21,618 nt of DNA, taken from NCBI GenBank assembly GCA_039183635.1, contig JBCDBL010000074.1, forward strand, positions 1 through 21,618, written 5' to 3'. The position numbers and the translations under genes were made by a program. Positions 15,392 through 21,618 of the stretch are shown here, piece by piece; positions within the stretch are counted from its first letter, which is position 1; each line of letters starts with the position of its first letter. The notes beneath the pieces were generated by a model, which was not told the origin of the DNA, did not search any database, and was given only the letters and a program-made list of their open reading frames with translations. This DNA comes from JBCDBL01 sp039183635 (GTDB lineage Bacteria; Pseudomonadota; Alphaproteobacteria; Caulobacterales; Parvularculaceae).

Positions 15392-16723
15392 TCACGCCGT
15401 CTCGCCCGCAAGCCGCGCTTTCGCCCGCTCTGCGCCAATCAGCGGCAACAGGCGGTTCATTTCCGGCCCGAATTTTTGACCAGTGAGGGCCAAGCGCAGC
15501 GGCAAGAACAGTTGTTTCCCCTTGGCCCCGGTTTTTTCCTTCACCGCAGACGTCCAGGCGCTCCAGCTGTCTTCTGTAAGCGGATCGCTGGGCAGCAGGG
15601 CGGCGGCCGCAGTGGCGAATTCAGCGTCTTCGATCACTGGCGTGATCTCGCCCTCTGCGATATTTTTCCAAAGCGTCACGTCGGCGAGCTTTTCCACATT
15701 GCCTTTGACAATCTCCCAGAGCGCCTCCGACGCGCCAAGGGCTGAGAGCCGATCCGCCACAGCCCCATAGGGGGTGTCGTGAAGAATTTTCGCGTTCAAC
15801 GCCGTCAACTCCGCCGGGTCGAACCGGGCTGGCGCGCGGCCCATTTTGGAAAAATCAAAATCTGAGGCGAGCTTCGCCAAGTCCCGTTCCGGCTCCACCG
15901 CGTCGGAGGTGCCGAGCTTGGCGAGGAGGCTGGTGATGGCCTCGGGCTCAAGGCCGTCCTCGCGAAACGCCTCAATAGACAGGGAGCCGAGGCGTTTGGA
16001 CAGGCCCTCCCCATCGGCGCCCACGAGCAAAGAGTGGTGGGCGAACTGCGGCGCTTGGCCGCCGAGGGCTTTGAAAATCTCAACCTGGGTCGCGGTGTTC
16101 GTCACATGGTCCTCGCCGCGAATGATATGGGTGATGGCGAATTCTATGTCGTCTACGACGCTCGGCAACGTGTAGAGATAGCCACCATCTTCGCGGATGA
16201 GGACCGGGTCGGAGACCGAGGCCGTGTCCACCGTGGTGTCGCCGCGAATAAGGTCCGTCCACGTCACGGGCTGTTGCGACAGCTTAAACCGCCAATGGGG
16301 CTTGCGGCCCTCCGCCTCGAAGGCGGCTTTTTCCTCGTTTGTGAGGTCGAGCGCGGCGCGGTCATAGACCGGCGGCAAGCTGCGCGCCCGTTGAAGTTTG
16401 CGTTTGCGGTCCAGCTCCTCCGGCGTTTCATAGCAGGGGTAAAGGAGGCCCATGACGATCAGCTTGTCCCGGGCCGCGTCATATTTGTCGAACCGTTCCG
16501 ACTGCCGGGCGAAGAGGTCGTGGGTGAGGCCGAGCCAGGCGAGATCGCGCCCGATGCCGTCTTCGAAGTCTTTGGTGGAGCGTTCGCCGTCGGTGTCGTC
16601 GCTGCGCCACATAAACTGACCGCCGACATTTTTGGCGAACAACCAGTTCAGCAAGGCGGCGCGGATGTTGCCGACATGGAGCTTGCCGGTGGGAGACGGG
16701 GCGAAACGGACGATAGTGGTCAT
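15392..16723 (-). CDS. gltX: Glutamate--tRNA ligase
   Basis: A 443-residue class Ic aminoacyl-tRNA synthetase that charges tRNA-Glu. The HIGH signature appears as HVGN (16-19) within RFAPSPTGKLHVGN, and the KMSKS signature as GLSKRLG; both are accepted GluRS variants. Length is somewhat below the roughly 470 residues of the canonical enzyme. Alphaproteobacteria often encode two GluRS paralogues and lack GlnRS, making Gln-tRNA by the GatCAB amidation route; this shorter form could be either paralogue, and I cannot assign its tRNA preference. It is downstream of nadE on the same strand, separated by 229 bases of repeat, so separate transcription is likely. The terminator region is shared with xerD. 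Confidence 0.95.
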   Translation of the reverse strand: MTTIVRFAPSPTGKLHVGNIRAALLNWLFAKNVGGQFMWRSDDTDGERSTKDFEDGIGRDLAWLGLTHDLFARQSERFDKYDAARDKLIVMGLLYPCYETPEELDRKRKLQRARSLPPVYDRAALDLTNEEKAAFEAEGRKPHWRFKLSQQPVTWTDLIRGDTTVDTASVSDPVLIREDGGYLYTLPSVVDDIEFAITHIIRGEDHVTNTATQVEIFKALGGQAPQFAHHSLLVGADGEGLSKRLGSLSIEAFREDGLEPEAITSLLAKLGTSDAVEPERDLAKLASDFDFSKMGRAPARFDPAELTALNAKILHDTPYGAVADRLSALGASEALWEIVKGNVEKLADVTLWKNIAEGEITPVIEDAEFATAAAALLPSDPLTEDSWSAWTSAVKEKTGAKGKQLFLPLRLALTGQKFGPEMNRLLPLIGAERAKARLAGETA

Positions 16724-16767
16724 GATGGTCTTTCCGGGTACGATCTTTTTATTGAAAGTGGTGTTTT

Positions 16768-16908
16768 CCTCCCCCGCATGCGGGGGAGGTGTCCGCGAGA
16801 GCGGACGGAGGGGGCTTGCGGTGTCTCGGTTTGCCGTTGGCGCATGTGGGCGGGGAGGGCTCCGCCCCCTTCGGCCCTTCGGGCCACTTCCCCCGCTTGC
16901 GGGGGAAG
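16768..16908. repeat. GC-rich composite palindromic repeat between nadE and gltX
   Basis: Two near-identical palindromes bound the unit: cctcccccgc-at-gcgggggagg (16768-16789) and cttcccccgc-tt-gcgggggaag (16887-16908). Between them are gtccgc-gaga-gcggac (16791-16806), a gggcgg/ccgccc dyad and ggccc-ttc-gggcc (16873-16885). This five-hairpin array of about 141 bases codes for nothing I can see; it resembles REP/BIME-type mosaic elements of proteobacteria. It lies between two genes on the same strand. Confidence 0.75.
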
Positions 16909-16952
16909 AAAAGGCGTCGCGGCTGGATCTAGGGCCTGGTGTCGCATCATAC

Positions 16953-18623
16953 TCATCGATCTCGAAACCCGTTCGTAATTGGATAGCGCCGGTCGCGGCC
17001 GAAATTCTTGGCTGTCACTTTCGTCCCCGGCGGGGCCTGGCGGCGTTTATATTCGGCGATGTAGAGCAAATGCTCGATGCGGCGCACCACCGCCTCGTCA
17101 AAGCCCAGGGCGACGATCTCAGAAACCGACATTTCGTATTCCACGAGATCGTCGAGAATATCGTCCAGCACCTCGTAAGGGGGCAGGCTGTCCTCGTCTT
17201 TCTGGTCTTCGCGCAGCTCGGCCGAGGGTGGTTTGTCGATAATGCGCACGGGGATGACCTCGCCTTCGGGGCCGAGAGCGTCCTTGGGCTGGTGTTCGTT
17301 GCGCCAGCGGCTGAGGGCGAAAACTTGCGTTTTGTAGACATCTTTAAGCGCGTTGAAGCCGCCGTTCATGTCGCCGTACAAGGTGGCGTAGCCCACGGAC
17401 ATTTCCGACTTGTTCCCGGTGGTGAGCACCATATGGCCGAACTTGTTCGACAGGGCCATCAAGATAACGCCGCGGATGCGGGATTGAATGTTCTCTTCCG
17501 TGACGTCCGGGTCCCTGCCTTCAAAGGCGGGCGTCAGCATGCTGTCAAAGGCCGTGACGGCGTCTTCGATGGAAATGCTGTCATAATCCACGCCGAGAGC
17601 CTTGGCGCACAGGGCGGCGTCTTCGAGGCTCTCTTGGCTGGTATATTTCGACGGCATCATCACGCAACGCACCCGGTCCGCCCCAAGGGCGTCGACGGCG
17701 ATGGCGGCGGTCAGCGCGCTGTCAATCCCGCCGGACAGGCCGATCAGCACGCCGGGGAACCGGTTTTTGTTCACATAATCCTTCACGCCAAGGACAAGGG
17801 CCTGGTAGATCATCTCCAACCCCTCCGTCCACGTCTCTTGTGGACCGTTGGCGAGACGCCAGCTGTTGTTGGCTTTCTCCCATGACGTGAGAAACACGCC
17901 TTCGGCCCAATCCGGCGCCCGGGCGGTGACAGCGCCGGTTTCGTCCGCCGTGAAGGAGGCTCCGTCGAACACGATTTCGTCCTGGCCGCTCATCTGATTC
18001 ACATAAAGAAGAGGCCGCGGCGCCACGGCCATACGTTCGCGCACCGCCTCAAACCGCTCCGCATGGGCTGTGTCGCGAAACGGGGAGCCGTTGAGGACGA
18101 TCATCAGCTCCGCCCCTTGCTCGGCCGCATAGGCCCAGGGACCAGGCCGCCACATGTCCTCGCAGACGATGACGCCGGCGTTTACGGGACCGATTTTGAT
18201 GGGGCCCGATGGCGCGCCTTCGGCGAACACGCGAATTTCGTCGAACACCCCGTAATTGGGCAGATGGGTTTTGTAGACAGTGTCTTGAATACGCCCCTCG
18301 GCGAGGTAGAGGGCGGCGTTGTAGAGCGCGGCGTCACCGTTCTGTCCATCGCGCCAAGGCGCGCCGATGAGGATGGCTGGGCCGCCCTTTGCGGTGTCTT
18401 GCGCCAGCGCCTCGGCGGCGGCTTTGACAGCGCGCTGGAAGGCGGGTTTTAAGACCAGATCCTCCGGTGGATAGCCGGAAAGAAACAGCTCGGAAAACAC
18501 GATGAGATCCGCGCCTTTCCGTGCAGCCTCGGCCCAGGCTGCGCGCGCTTTTTCCAGATTGCCGGCGATGTCGCCCACCACGGGATTTAATTGGGCGATG
18601 GCGATGGAGAATGTGTCGGTCAT
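16953..18623 (-). CDS. nadE: Glutamine-dependent NAD+ synthetase
   Basis: A 556-residue two-domain enzyme that completes NAD+ synthesis by amidating nicotinate adenine dinucleotide with ammonia drawn from glutamine. The N-terminal nitrilase-type glutaminase domain (about 1-260) has the catalytic triad E44 (FSELFLSG), K117 (YKTHLPNYGVFDE) and C153 (IVCEDMW). The C-terminal synthetase domain has the ATP pyrophosphatase loop LSGGIDSAL at 295-303 and the TGNKSEMSVGYATLYGDM motif. Length is normal for the glutamine-using type (540-560). Fusion of both domains means no separate glutaminase subunit is needed. It stands between two composite repeats, at 16768-16908 and 18695-18859, and is probably its own transcription unit. 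Confidence 0.97.
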   Translation of the reverse strand: MTDTFSIAIAQLNPVVGDIAGNLEKARAAWAEAARKGADLIVFSELFLSGYPPEDLVLKPAFQRAVKAAAEALAQDTAKGGPAILIGAPWRDGQNGDAALYNAALYLAEGRIQDTVYKTHLPNYGVFDEIRVFAEGAPSGPIKIGPVNAGVIVCEDMWRPGPWAYAAEQGAELMIVLNGSPFRDTAHAERFEAVRERMAVAPRPLLYVNQMSGQDEIVFDGASFTADETGAVTARAPDWAEGVFLTSWEKANNSWRLANGPQETWTEGLEMIYQALVLGVKDYVNKNRFPGVLIGLSGGIDSALTAAIAVDALGADRVRCVMMPSKYTSQESLEDAALCAKALGVDYDSISIEDAVTAFDSMLTPAFEGRDPDVTEENIQSRIRGVILMALSNKFGHMVLTTGNKSEMSVGYATLYGDMNGGFNALKDVYKTQVFALSRWRNEHQPKDALGPEGEVIPVRIIDKPPSAELREDQKDEDSLPPYEVLDDILDDLVEYEMSVSEIVALGFDEAVVRRIEHLLYIAEYKRRQAPPGTKVTAKNFGRDRRYPITNGFRDR

Positions 18624-18694
18624 CGCGTTTATGTAAAGTCTTTTGCGACGAAGTTGAAGCGTCTCTTACCGACCTTCGGAAAGAAGAGATTTAC

Positions 18695-18859
18695 CGTCAT
18701 CCCGGACCTTACAGGAGCCCAAAGCCGAAAGGCTTTGGCAAGCGAATGTTAGATCCGGGATCGTTTCCCTTGCATCCGAATTCGACTTCAACAGATCCCG
18801 GCTCGCTCGATTTTCGAACCAAATCAAAGATTTGGAGAAAATCGGCGTCCGGGATGACG
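18695..18859. repeat. 165-base palindromic mosaic element between flhG and nadE
   Basis: Perfect 13-bp terminal arms, cgtcatcccggac (18695-18707) and gtccgggatgacg (18847-18859), enclose nested hairpins ccaaagcc-gaaa-ggctttgg (18719-18738) and ccaaatc-aaa-gatttgg (18819-18835), plus a gatccggga/atcccgg pair. The GTCATCC ends match the element at 15258-15339. It fills most of the 254-base gap between flhG and nadE. No gene is visible in it, although it could fold in the nadE leader or at the flhG transcript end. Confidence 0.75.
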
Positions 18860-18877
18860 TTCGGTAATTTGGAGAAA

Positions 18878-19696
18878 CTACCCCGCCAAACCCGCCGCAA
18901 TGCGGCTGGCGGCTTCGCCGGCTTCCGATTGCGGGTGGCGGGCGAGGAGGGCGGTCTGGCTGCGGATGGCGTCTTTCACCTTCGGGTCCCGGGTGATGAT
19001 GCCGGCCAAGGGCGGGCTTAAATCCAGGAAGTTTTTGCAGGCCGTCAGCAGCGATTGGTAGACGCGTTTTCCTTGCGCCTGGCTCTCGGCCATGTTCACC
19101 ACAATCCGAATATCGGCGTTGCGGCGCCGGGCGGCGAGCACTTTGATGAAAGCGTATGCGTCGGTGAGGGACGTGGGCTCGTCAGTGAGCACAATGAGGC
19201 TCGTGGCGCTGGCGGCCGCTAAAGCGGTCACCGGCCGTTCGATGCCTGCGGCGAGGTCCACCAAAATGCGGTCATAATGCCCGGCGAGGGAGCGCAGGCC
19301 CTGGATCAGGCCCATCAGCTCCGCCTGGGTGAGGGCGGCGAGCGCGCCGGAGCCGGACTTCCCGGCGAGCACATCGAATCCACCTGGCCGGCGCTTGCCA
19401 TTGTCCCCCGTGGCCCCGCCGTCATAGGCGGACACAGCGTCCGCCAATTCCGCCCGACCGGCGATGACGTCCGATAAGTCGCACGTGGGCGTAAGGCCCA
19501 ACTGCACGTCCACATTCGCAAGGCCGAGATCGCCGTCGAATAACAACACCCGCTCGCCGCGAAACGCGAAAGCGGTGGCGAGCGTCGAGGATAGCCAGGT
19601 CTTGCCGACCCCGCCTTTGCCCGATGCGATGGCGATCATGTTTTTTTGTCCGGCGAAGGGGGCGACATTTTGCTTTTGTTCAGGCGCGGCGGTCAT
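18878..19696 (-). CDS. flhG: FlhG-type MinD-family ATPase (flagellar number control)
   Basis: A 272-residue MinD/ParA-family ATPase. The deviant Walker A motif GKGGVGKT is at 26-33, followed by the switch region LLFDGDLGLANVDVQLGL and a Walker B-like ILVDLAAGIE. FlhG (FleN, YlxH) binds ATP as a dimer, stimulates FlhF GTP hydrolysis and limits flagellar number. It overlaps the end of flhF by four bases (ATGA) and ends the flhA-flhF-flhG run, which identifies it as FlhG rather than MinD. The usual N-terminal DQAxxLR element that activates FlhF is not recognisable in the 20 residues before the ATPase core. The C-terminal membrane-targeting helix is also not obvious. Confidence 0.9.
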   Translation of the reverse strand: MTAAPEQKQNVAPFAGQKNMIAIASGKGGVGKTWLSSTLATAFAFRGERVLLFDGDLGLANVDVQLGLTPTCDLSDVIAGRAELADAVSAYDGGATGDNGKRRPGGFDVLAGKSGSGALAALTQAELMGLIQGLRSLAGHYDRILVDLAAGIERPVTALAAASATSLIVLTDEPTSLTDAYAFIKVLAARRRNADIRIVVNMAESQAQGKRVYQSLLTACKNFLDLSPPLAGIITRDPKVKDAIRSQTALLARHPQSEAGEAASRIAAGLAG

Positions 19697-20814
19697 GGCG
19701 TGGCCTCATTTTGCGGGGGAATGGGGGCTTCGCCGCGCAGCAACCGCGCAGCAATGGCGTAGGGGGCGGCGGTTTCAAGGCCGTCGGCGATATAGGGGCT
19801 GATCCCGAACTGGCAGAGGGCGAGTTTCATGCCGAATGCGGCCGACAACCCTGCGCCGATGCGCCGGGCGCTGTCGAGTTTCGTCAGCACAAGGCGTTCG
19901 ACGCCAAGGCCGGCGAACACTTCCGCAATATCGGCGTACTCGCCCGCATCGCCGCTGGCGGGCAGCACCAAAATAGGTTCAGCGCCTGTGATGTCCTGGA
20001 AGCCGCGCAACAGTGCGACTTCGTCCGGGTCGTAAGGGTTTATGCCCGGCGTATCGATGATGACGACGCCCTTGCCTGCGCCGGACGCAATGGCCCCCGC
20101 TGCGTCGTCCGGGGTTTCGGTGGTCCAGAGCGGAATCTGCAAAGCATCCGCATAGGTCTGAATTTGCTCCACAGCGCCAGCGCGCGCAGTGTCGGCGGCG
20201 AAGATCGAGACCGGCGCCCCTTCCATGGCGGCGCGGGCGGCGAGCTTTGCGGCGGTGGAGGTTTTGCCTGCGCCCGTAGGTCCCACCAGCATCACCGGCT
20301 GGCGCGGCGCTGCAGGCAGGGGGGCGAATTGAAACGCGATCTCAAAGGCGCCCGACAGCGCCTCCACTTCGTCCCCGCTTTCGACCCGTAAGGCCGCTGA
20401 CGACAGGGCCGCCGTTGTTTTGTCCGTAAACCCGCATTTGGCGAGGACGTATTGTAAGTTGTTGGCGAAAAATCCCCCGCCTTCGGCGCCCGCGCGGCTT
20501 TGTGCGGCGGTGCGGGAGATGGGGGCTGCGGACAGGGTTGGCGGCGCGGTTTTGCCGGTGGTGAGATCGGCGCGGAGGCTGGTCAGGACCTCAGAGGCGA
20601 CGCGTTTTTCTTTTTCAACGTCAAGGCGGTTTTTGTCCGTTTCCGGTCCAGCCGCCGGGTGGGGGCGGCGGCCACGGTCGACGGCGGCGCGGATCTCAAC
20701 CCCGCCGCCGGGCGTCTCGTTGGTGGAGATGATGACCGCATCCTCGCCCAGCTCCCGGAACACGCGGTCCTTGGCTTCGGCGAAAGAGGGGGCGATGAAG
20801 GTGCGAACGCGCAT
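19693..20814 (-). CDS. flhF: FlhF-type SRP-family GTPase (flagellar placement)
   Basis: A 373-residue SRP-family GTPase that marks the site of flagellar assembly, usually a pole. The N-terminal basic region begins MRVRTFIAPSFAEAKDRV, as in other FlhF proteins, followed by a variable linker (about 45-110) and an N domain (about 115-165). The G domain has G1 GPTGAGKTS at 178-186, DTARAGA near 208-214, DTPG at 254-257 and the guanine-specificity motif TKLD followed by GAGLS. The order and length fit FlhF better than Ffh or FtsY. It starts 13 bases after the flhA stop codon and overlaps flhG by four bases, so the three are co-transcribed. The ribosome binding site is weak. Confidence 0.93.
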   Translation of the reverse strand: MRVRTFIAPSFAEAKDRVFRELGEDAVIISTNETPGGGVEIRAAVDRGRRPHPAAGPETDKNRLDVEKEKRVASEVLTSLRADLTTGKTAPPTLSAAPISRTAAQSRAGAEGGGFFANNLQYVLAKCGFTDKTTAALSSAALRVESGDEVEALSGAFEIAFQFAPLPAAPRQPVMLVGPTGAGKTSTAAKLAARAAMEGAPVSIFAADTARAGAVEQIQTYADALQIPLWTTETPDDAAGAIASGAGKGVVIIDTPGINPYDPDEVALLRGFQDITGAEPILVLPASGDAGEYADIAEVFAGLGVERLVLTKLDSARRIGAGLSAAFGMKLALCQFGISPYIADGLETAAPYAIAARLLRGEAPIPPQNEATP

Positions 20815-20827
20815 AATGTCTCAGCCC

Positions 20828-21618
20828 CTACAATTGCCCGACGGTGCGCAGCTTGGCCTGCGCGTGAATTTCGTTGTGCGACAGAACCGCGGTTTGCGGC
20901 CTGAACCGTTCGACGACGGAGCGCACGAACGGCCGCACCCCGGCGGAGGCGACGAGCGCCGGCGTCTCGCCCTCTGACGCCGCTCGTTCCATAACAGATG
21001 CGGCGGAGTGGATGAAGTCCTGCAATTGGCTTGGCGCCATGGCGAGTTGCCGCTCCTCTCCCTGGCCGATGAGCGCTTCGGCGAACGCCTGCTCCCAATG
21101 GGGGGAGAGCGAGATGATCGGCACGGCGCCGTCCGCCCCGGCGAGGCCGGCGCAGATCTGCCGCGACAGCCTTGTGCGCACATGTTCGGCGATCTGAACC
21201 GTATTTTGCGTATGTGCGGCCGCTTCTGCAATCGCTTCGAGGATCGCCGGCAGGTCGCGGATGGAAATCCGTTCCCCCAGAAGGGTTTGCAGGACCCGCT
21301 GCACGCCGGACACCGACATCACAGACGGGATCAAATCCTCCACAAGGCCCTTGTGCTTGTCCGGCAGGTCGTCGATGAGCTTTTTGGTCTCCGCATAGGA
21401 AAGCAGCTCCGACATGTTGTTCTTGATGATTTCGGTGAGGTGGGTGGTGAGCACCGTCGCCGGGTCCACCACCGTATAGCCGCGGAAATTCGCCTCCTCC
21501 CGCAGGCCTTCGTCGACCCAGGTGGCGGGCAGGCCGAAGGCGGGCTCCTTCGTGTGCTCTCCGGGCAGGTCGATGGGCATGCCTTGCGGGTCCATGACGA
21601 GGAGCGAGTTTGTGCGCA
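20828..21618 (-). CDS. flhA: Flagellar export protein FlhA, C-terminal part (cut by window edge)
   Basis: Only the last 263 or so residues are present; the reading frame runs off the right edge (an in-frame RTNSLLV precedes the first visible methionine at 21595), so that methionine is not the true start. The visible part is the cytoplasmic domain of FlhA, the export gate component that receives chaperone-substrate complexes. Recognisable pieces are LLVMDPQG, EPAFGLPATWVDE, GYTVVDPATVLTTHLTEII and KLIDDLPDKHKGLVEDLIP. The membrane domain must lie beyond the window. The stop (TAG at 20828) is 13 bases before flhF. Confidence 0.95.
   Translation of the reverse strand, partial: RTNSLLVMDPQGMPIDLPGEHTKEPAFGLPATWVDEGLREEANFRGYTVVDPATVLTTHLTEIIKNNMSELLSYAETKKLIDDLPDKHKGLVEDLIPSVMSVSGVQRVLQTLLGERISIRDLPAILEAIAEAAAHTQNTVQIAEHVRTRLSRQICAGLAGADGAVPIISLSPHWEQAFAEALIGQGEERQLAMAPSQLQDFIHSAASVMERAASEGETPALVASAGVRPFVRSVVERFRPQTAVLSHNEIHAQAKLRTVGQL

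Noticed and set aside
16632..17885. 417-codon plus-strand frame across gltX, the repeat and nadE
   Set aside because: It reads through a palindromic repeat array and antisense to two enzymes with complete catalytic motifs.
15258..18859. Possible CRISPR array in the repeat-rich gaps
   Set aside because: The repeats are nested palindromes of different sequence, not regularly spaced identical units with unique spacers, and there are no cas genes.
18878..19696. MinD or ParA chromosome-partitioning protein
   Set aside because: The four-base overlap with flhF and position after flhA mark it as FlhG, despite the shared MinD-type ATPase core.

Overview
This window looks like chromosomal DNA of an alphaproteobacterium. 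The evidence is a tRNA-His with no encoded G-1, a G1-U72 pair and A73 (a trait of a large alphaproteobacterial clade), an XerD ending in a typical EKHPLAKG tail, a small MGINS-type protein I associate with alphaproteobacteria, and palindromic intergenic repeats of the kind common in that class. The flhA-flhF-flhG block implies a flagellum placed by the FlhF/FlhG system. Protein style would fit a Hyphomonas- or Parvularcula-like marine lineage, but the order cannot be fixed from sequence alone. There is no phage, transposase, CRISPR array or plasmid gene.

Layout. 1-318: non-coding, with two related inverted repeats. 319-1517 (minus strand): small MGINS protein, bacterioferritin-associated ferredoxin (bfd) with a Fur-box-like promoter, and bacterioferritin (bfr). 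1661-3387 (plus): a Tat-exported M48 metallopeptidase lipoprotein and a secreted SAM-methyltransferase-like protein. 3538-4825: tRNA-His followed by a membrane acyltransferase. 4936-8583 (minus): kbl-tdh-sdaA, a tight threonine/serine catabolic operon. 8729-9457 (plus): an N-formylglutamate amidohydrolase-family gene. 9471-11762 (minus): an argD/astC-type aminotransferase and astA, with a divergent Lrp/AsnC regulator at 11896-12327. 12434-15208 (plus): a 42-residue membrane sORF, an exported Ala-rich protein of unknown function and xerD, all overlapping. 15392-18623 (minus): nadE then gltX, set among palindromic mosaic repeats. 18878-21618 (minus): flhA (cut by the window edge), flhF and flhG.

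How the genes fit together. kbl, tdh and sdaA convert threonine to glycine plus acetyl-CoA and serine to pyruvate. With a serine hydroxymethyltransferase encoded elsewhere this becomes a complete threonine-to-pyruvate route. The argD/astC-astA pair supplies two of the five arginine succinyltransferase steps and faces an Lrp-family regulator, so 4.9-12.3 kb reads as an amino-acid catabolism region. bfd and bfr handle iron release and storage.

Most of the window is ordinary. The signals most worth a second look are mutually exclusive hairpins in the argD/astC leader, one of which would hide the ribosome binding site; the 42-residue sORF missed by a length cutoff; the secreted Ala-rich protein translationally coupled to xerD; and three composite palindromic repeats. 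I did not find a clearly new multi-gene system.
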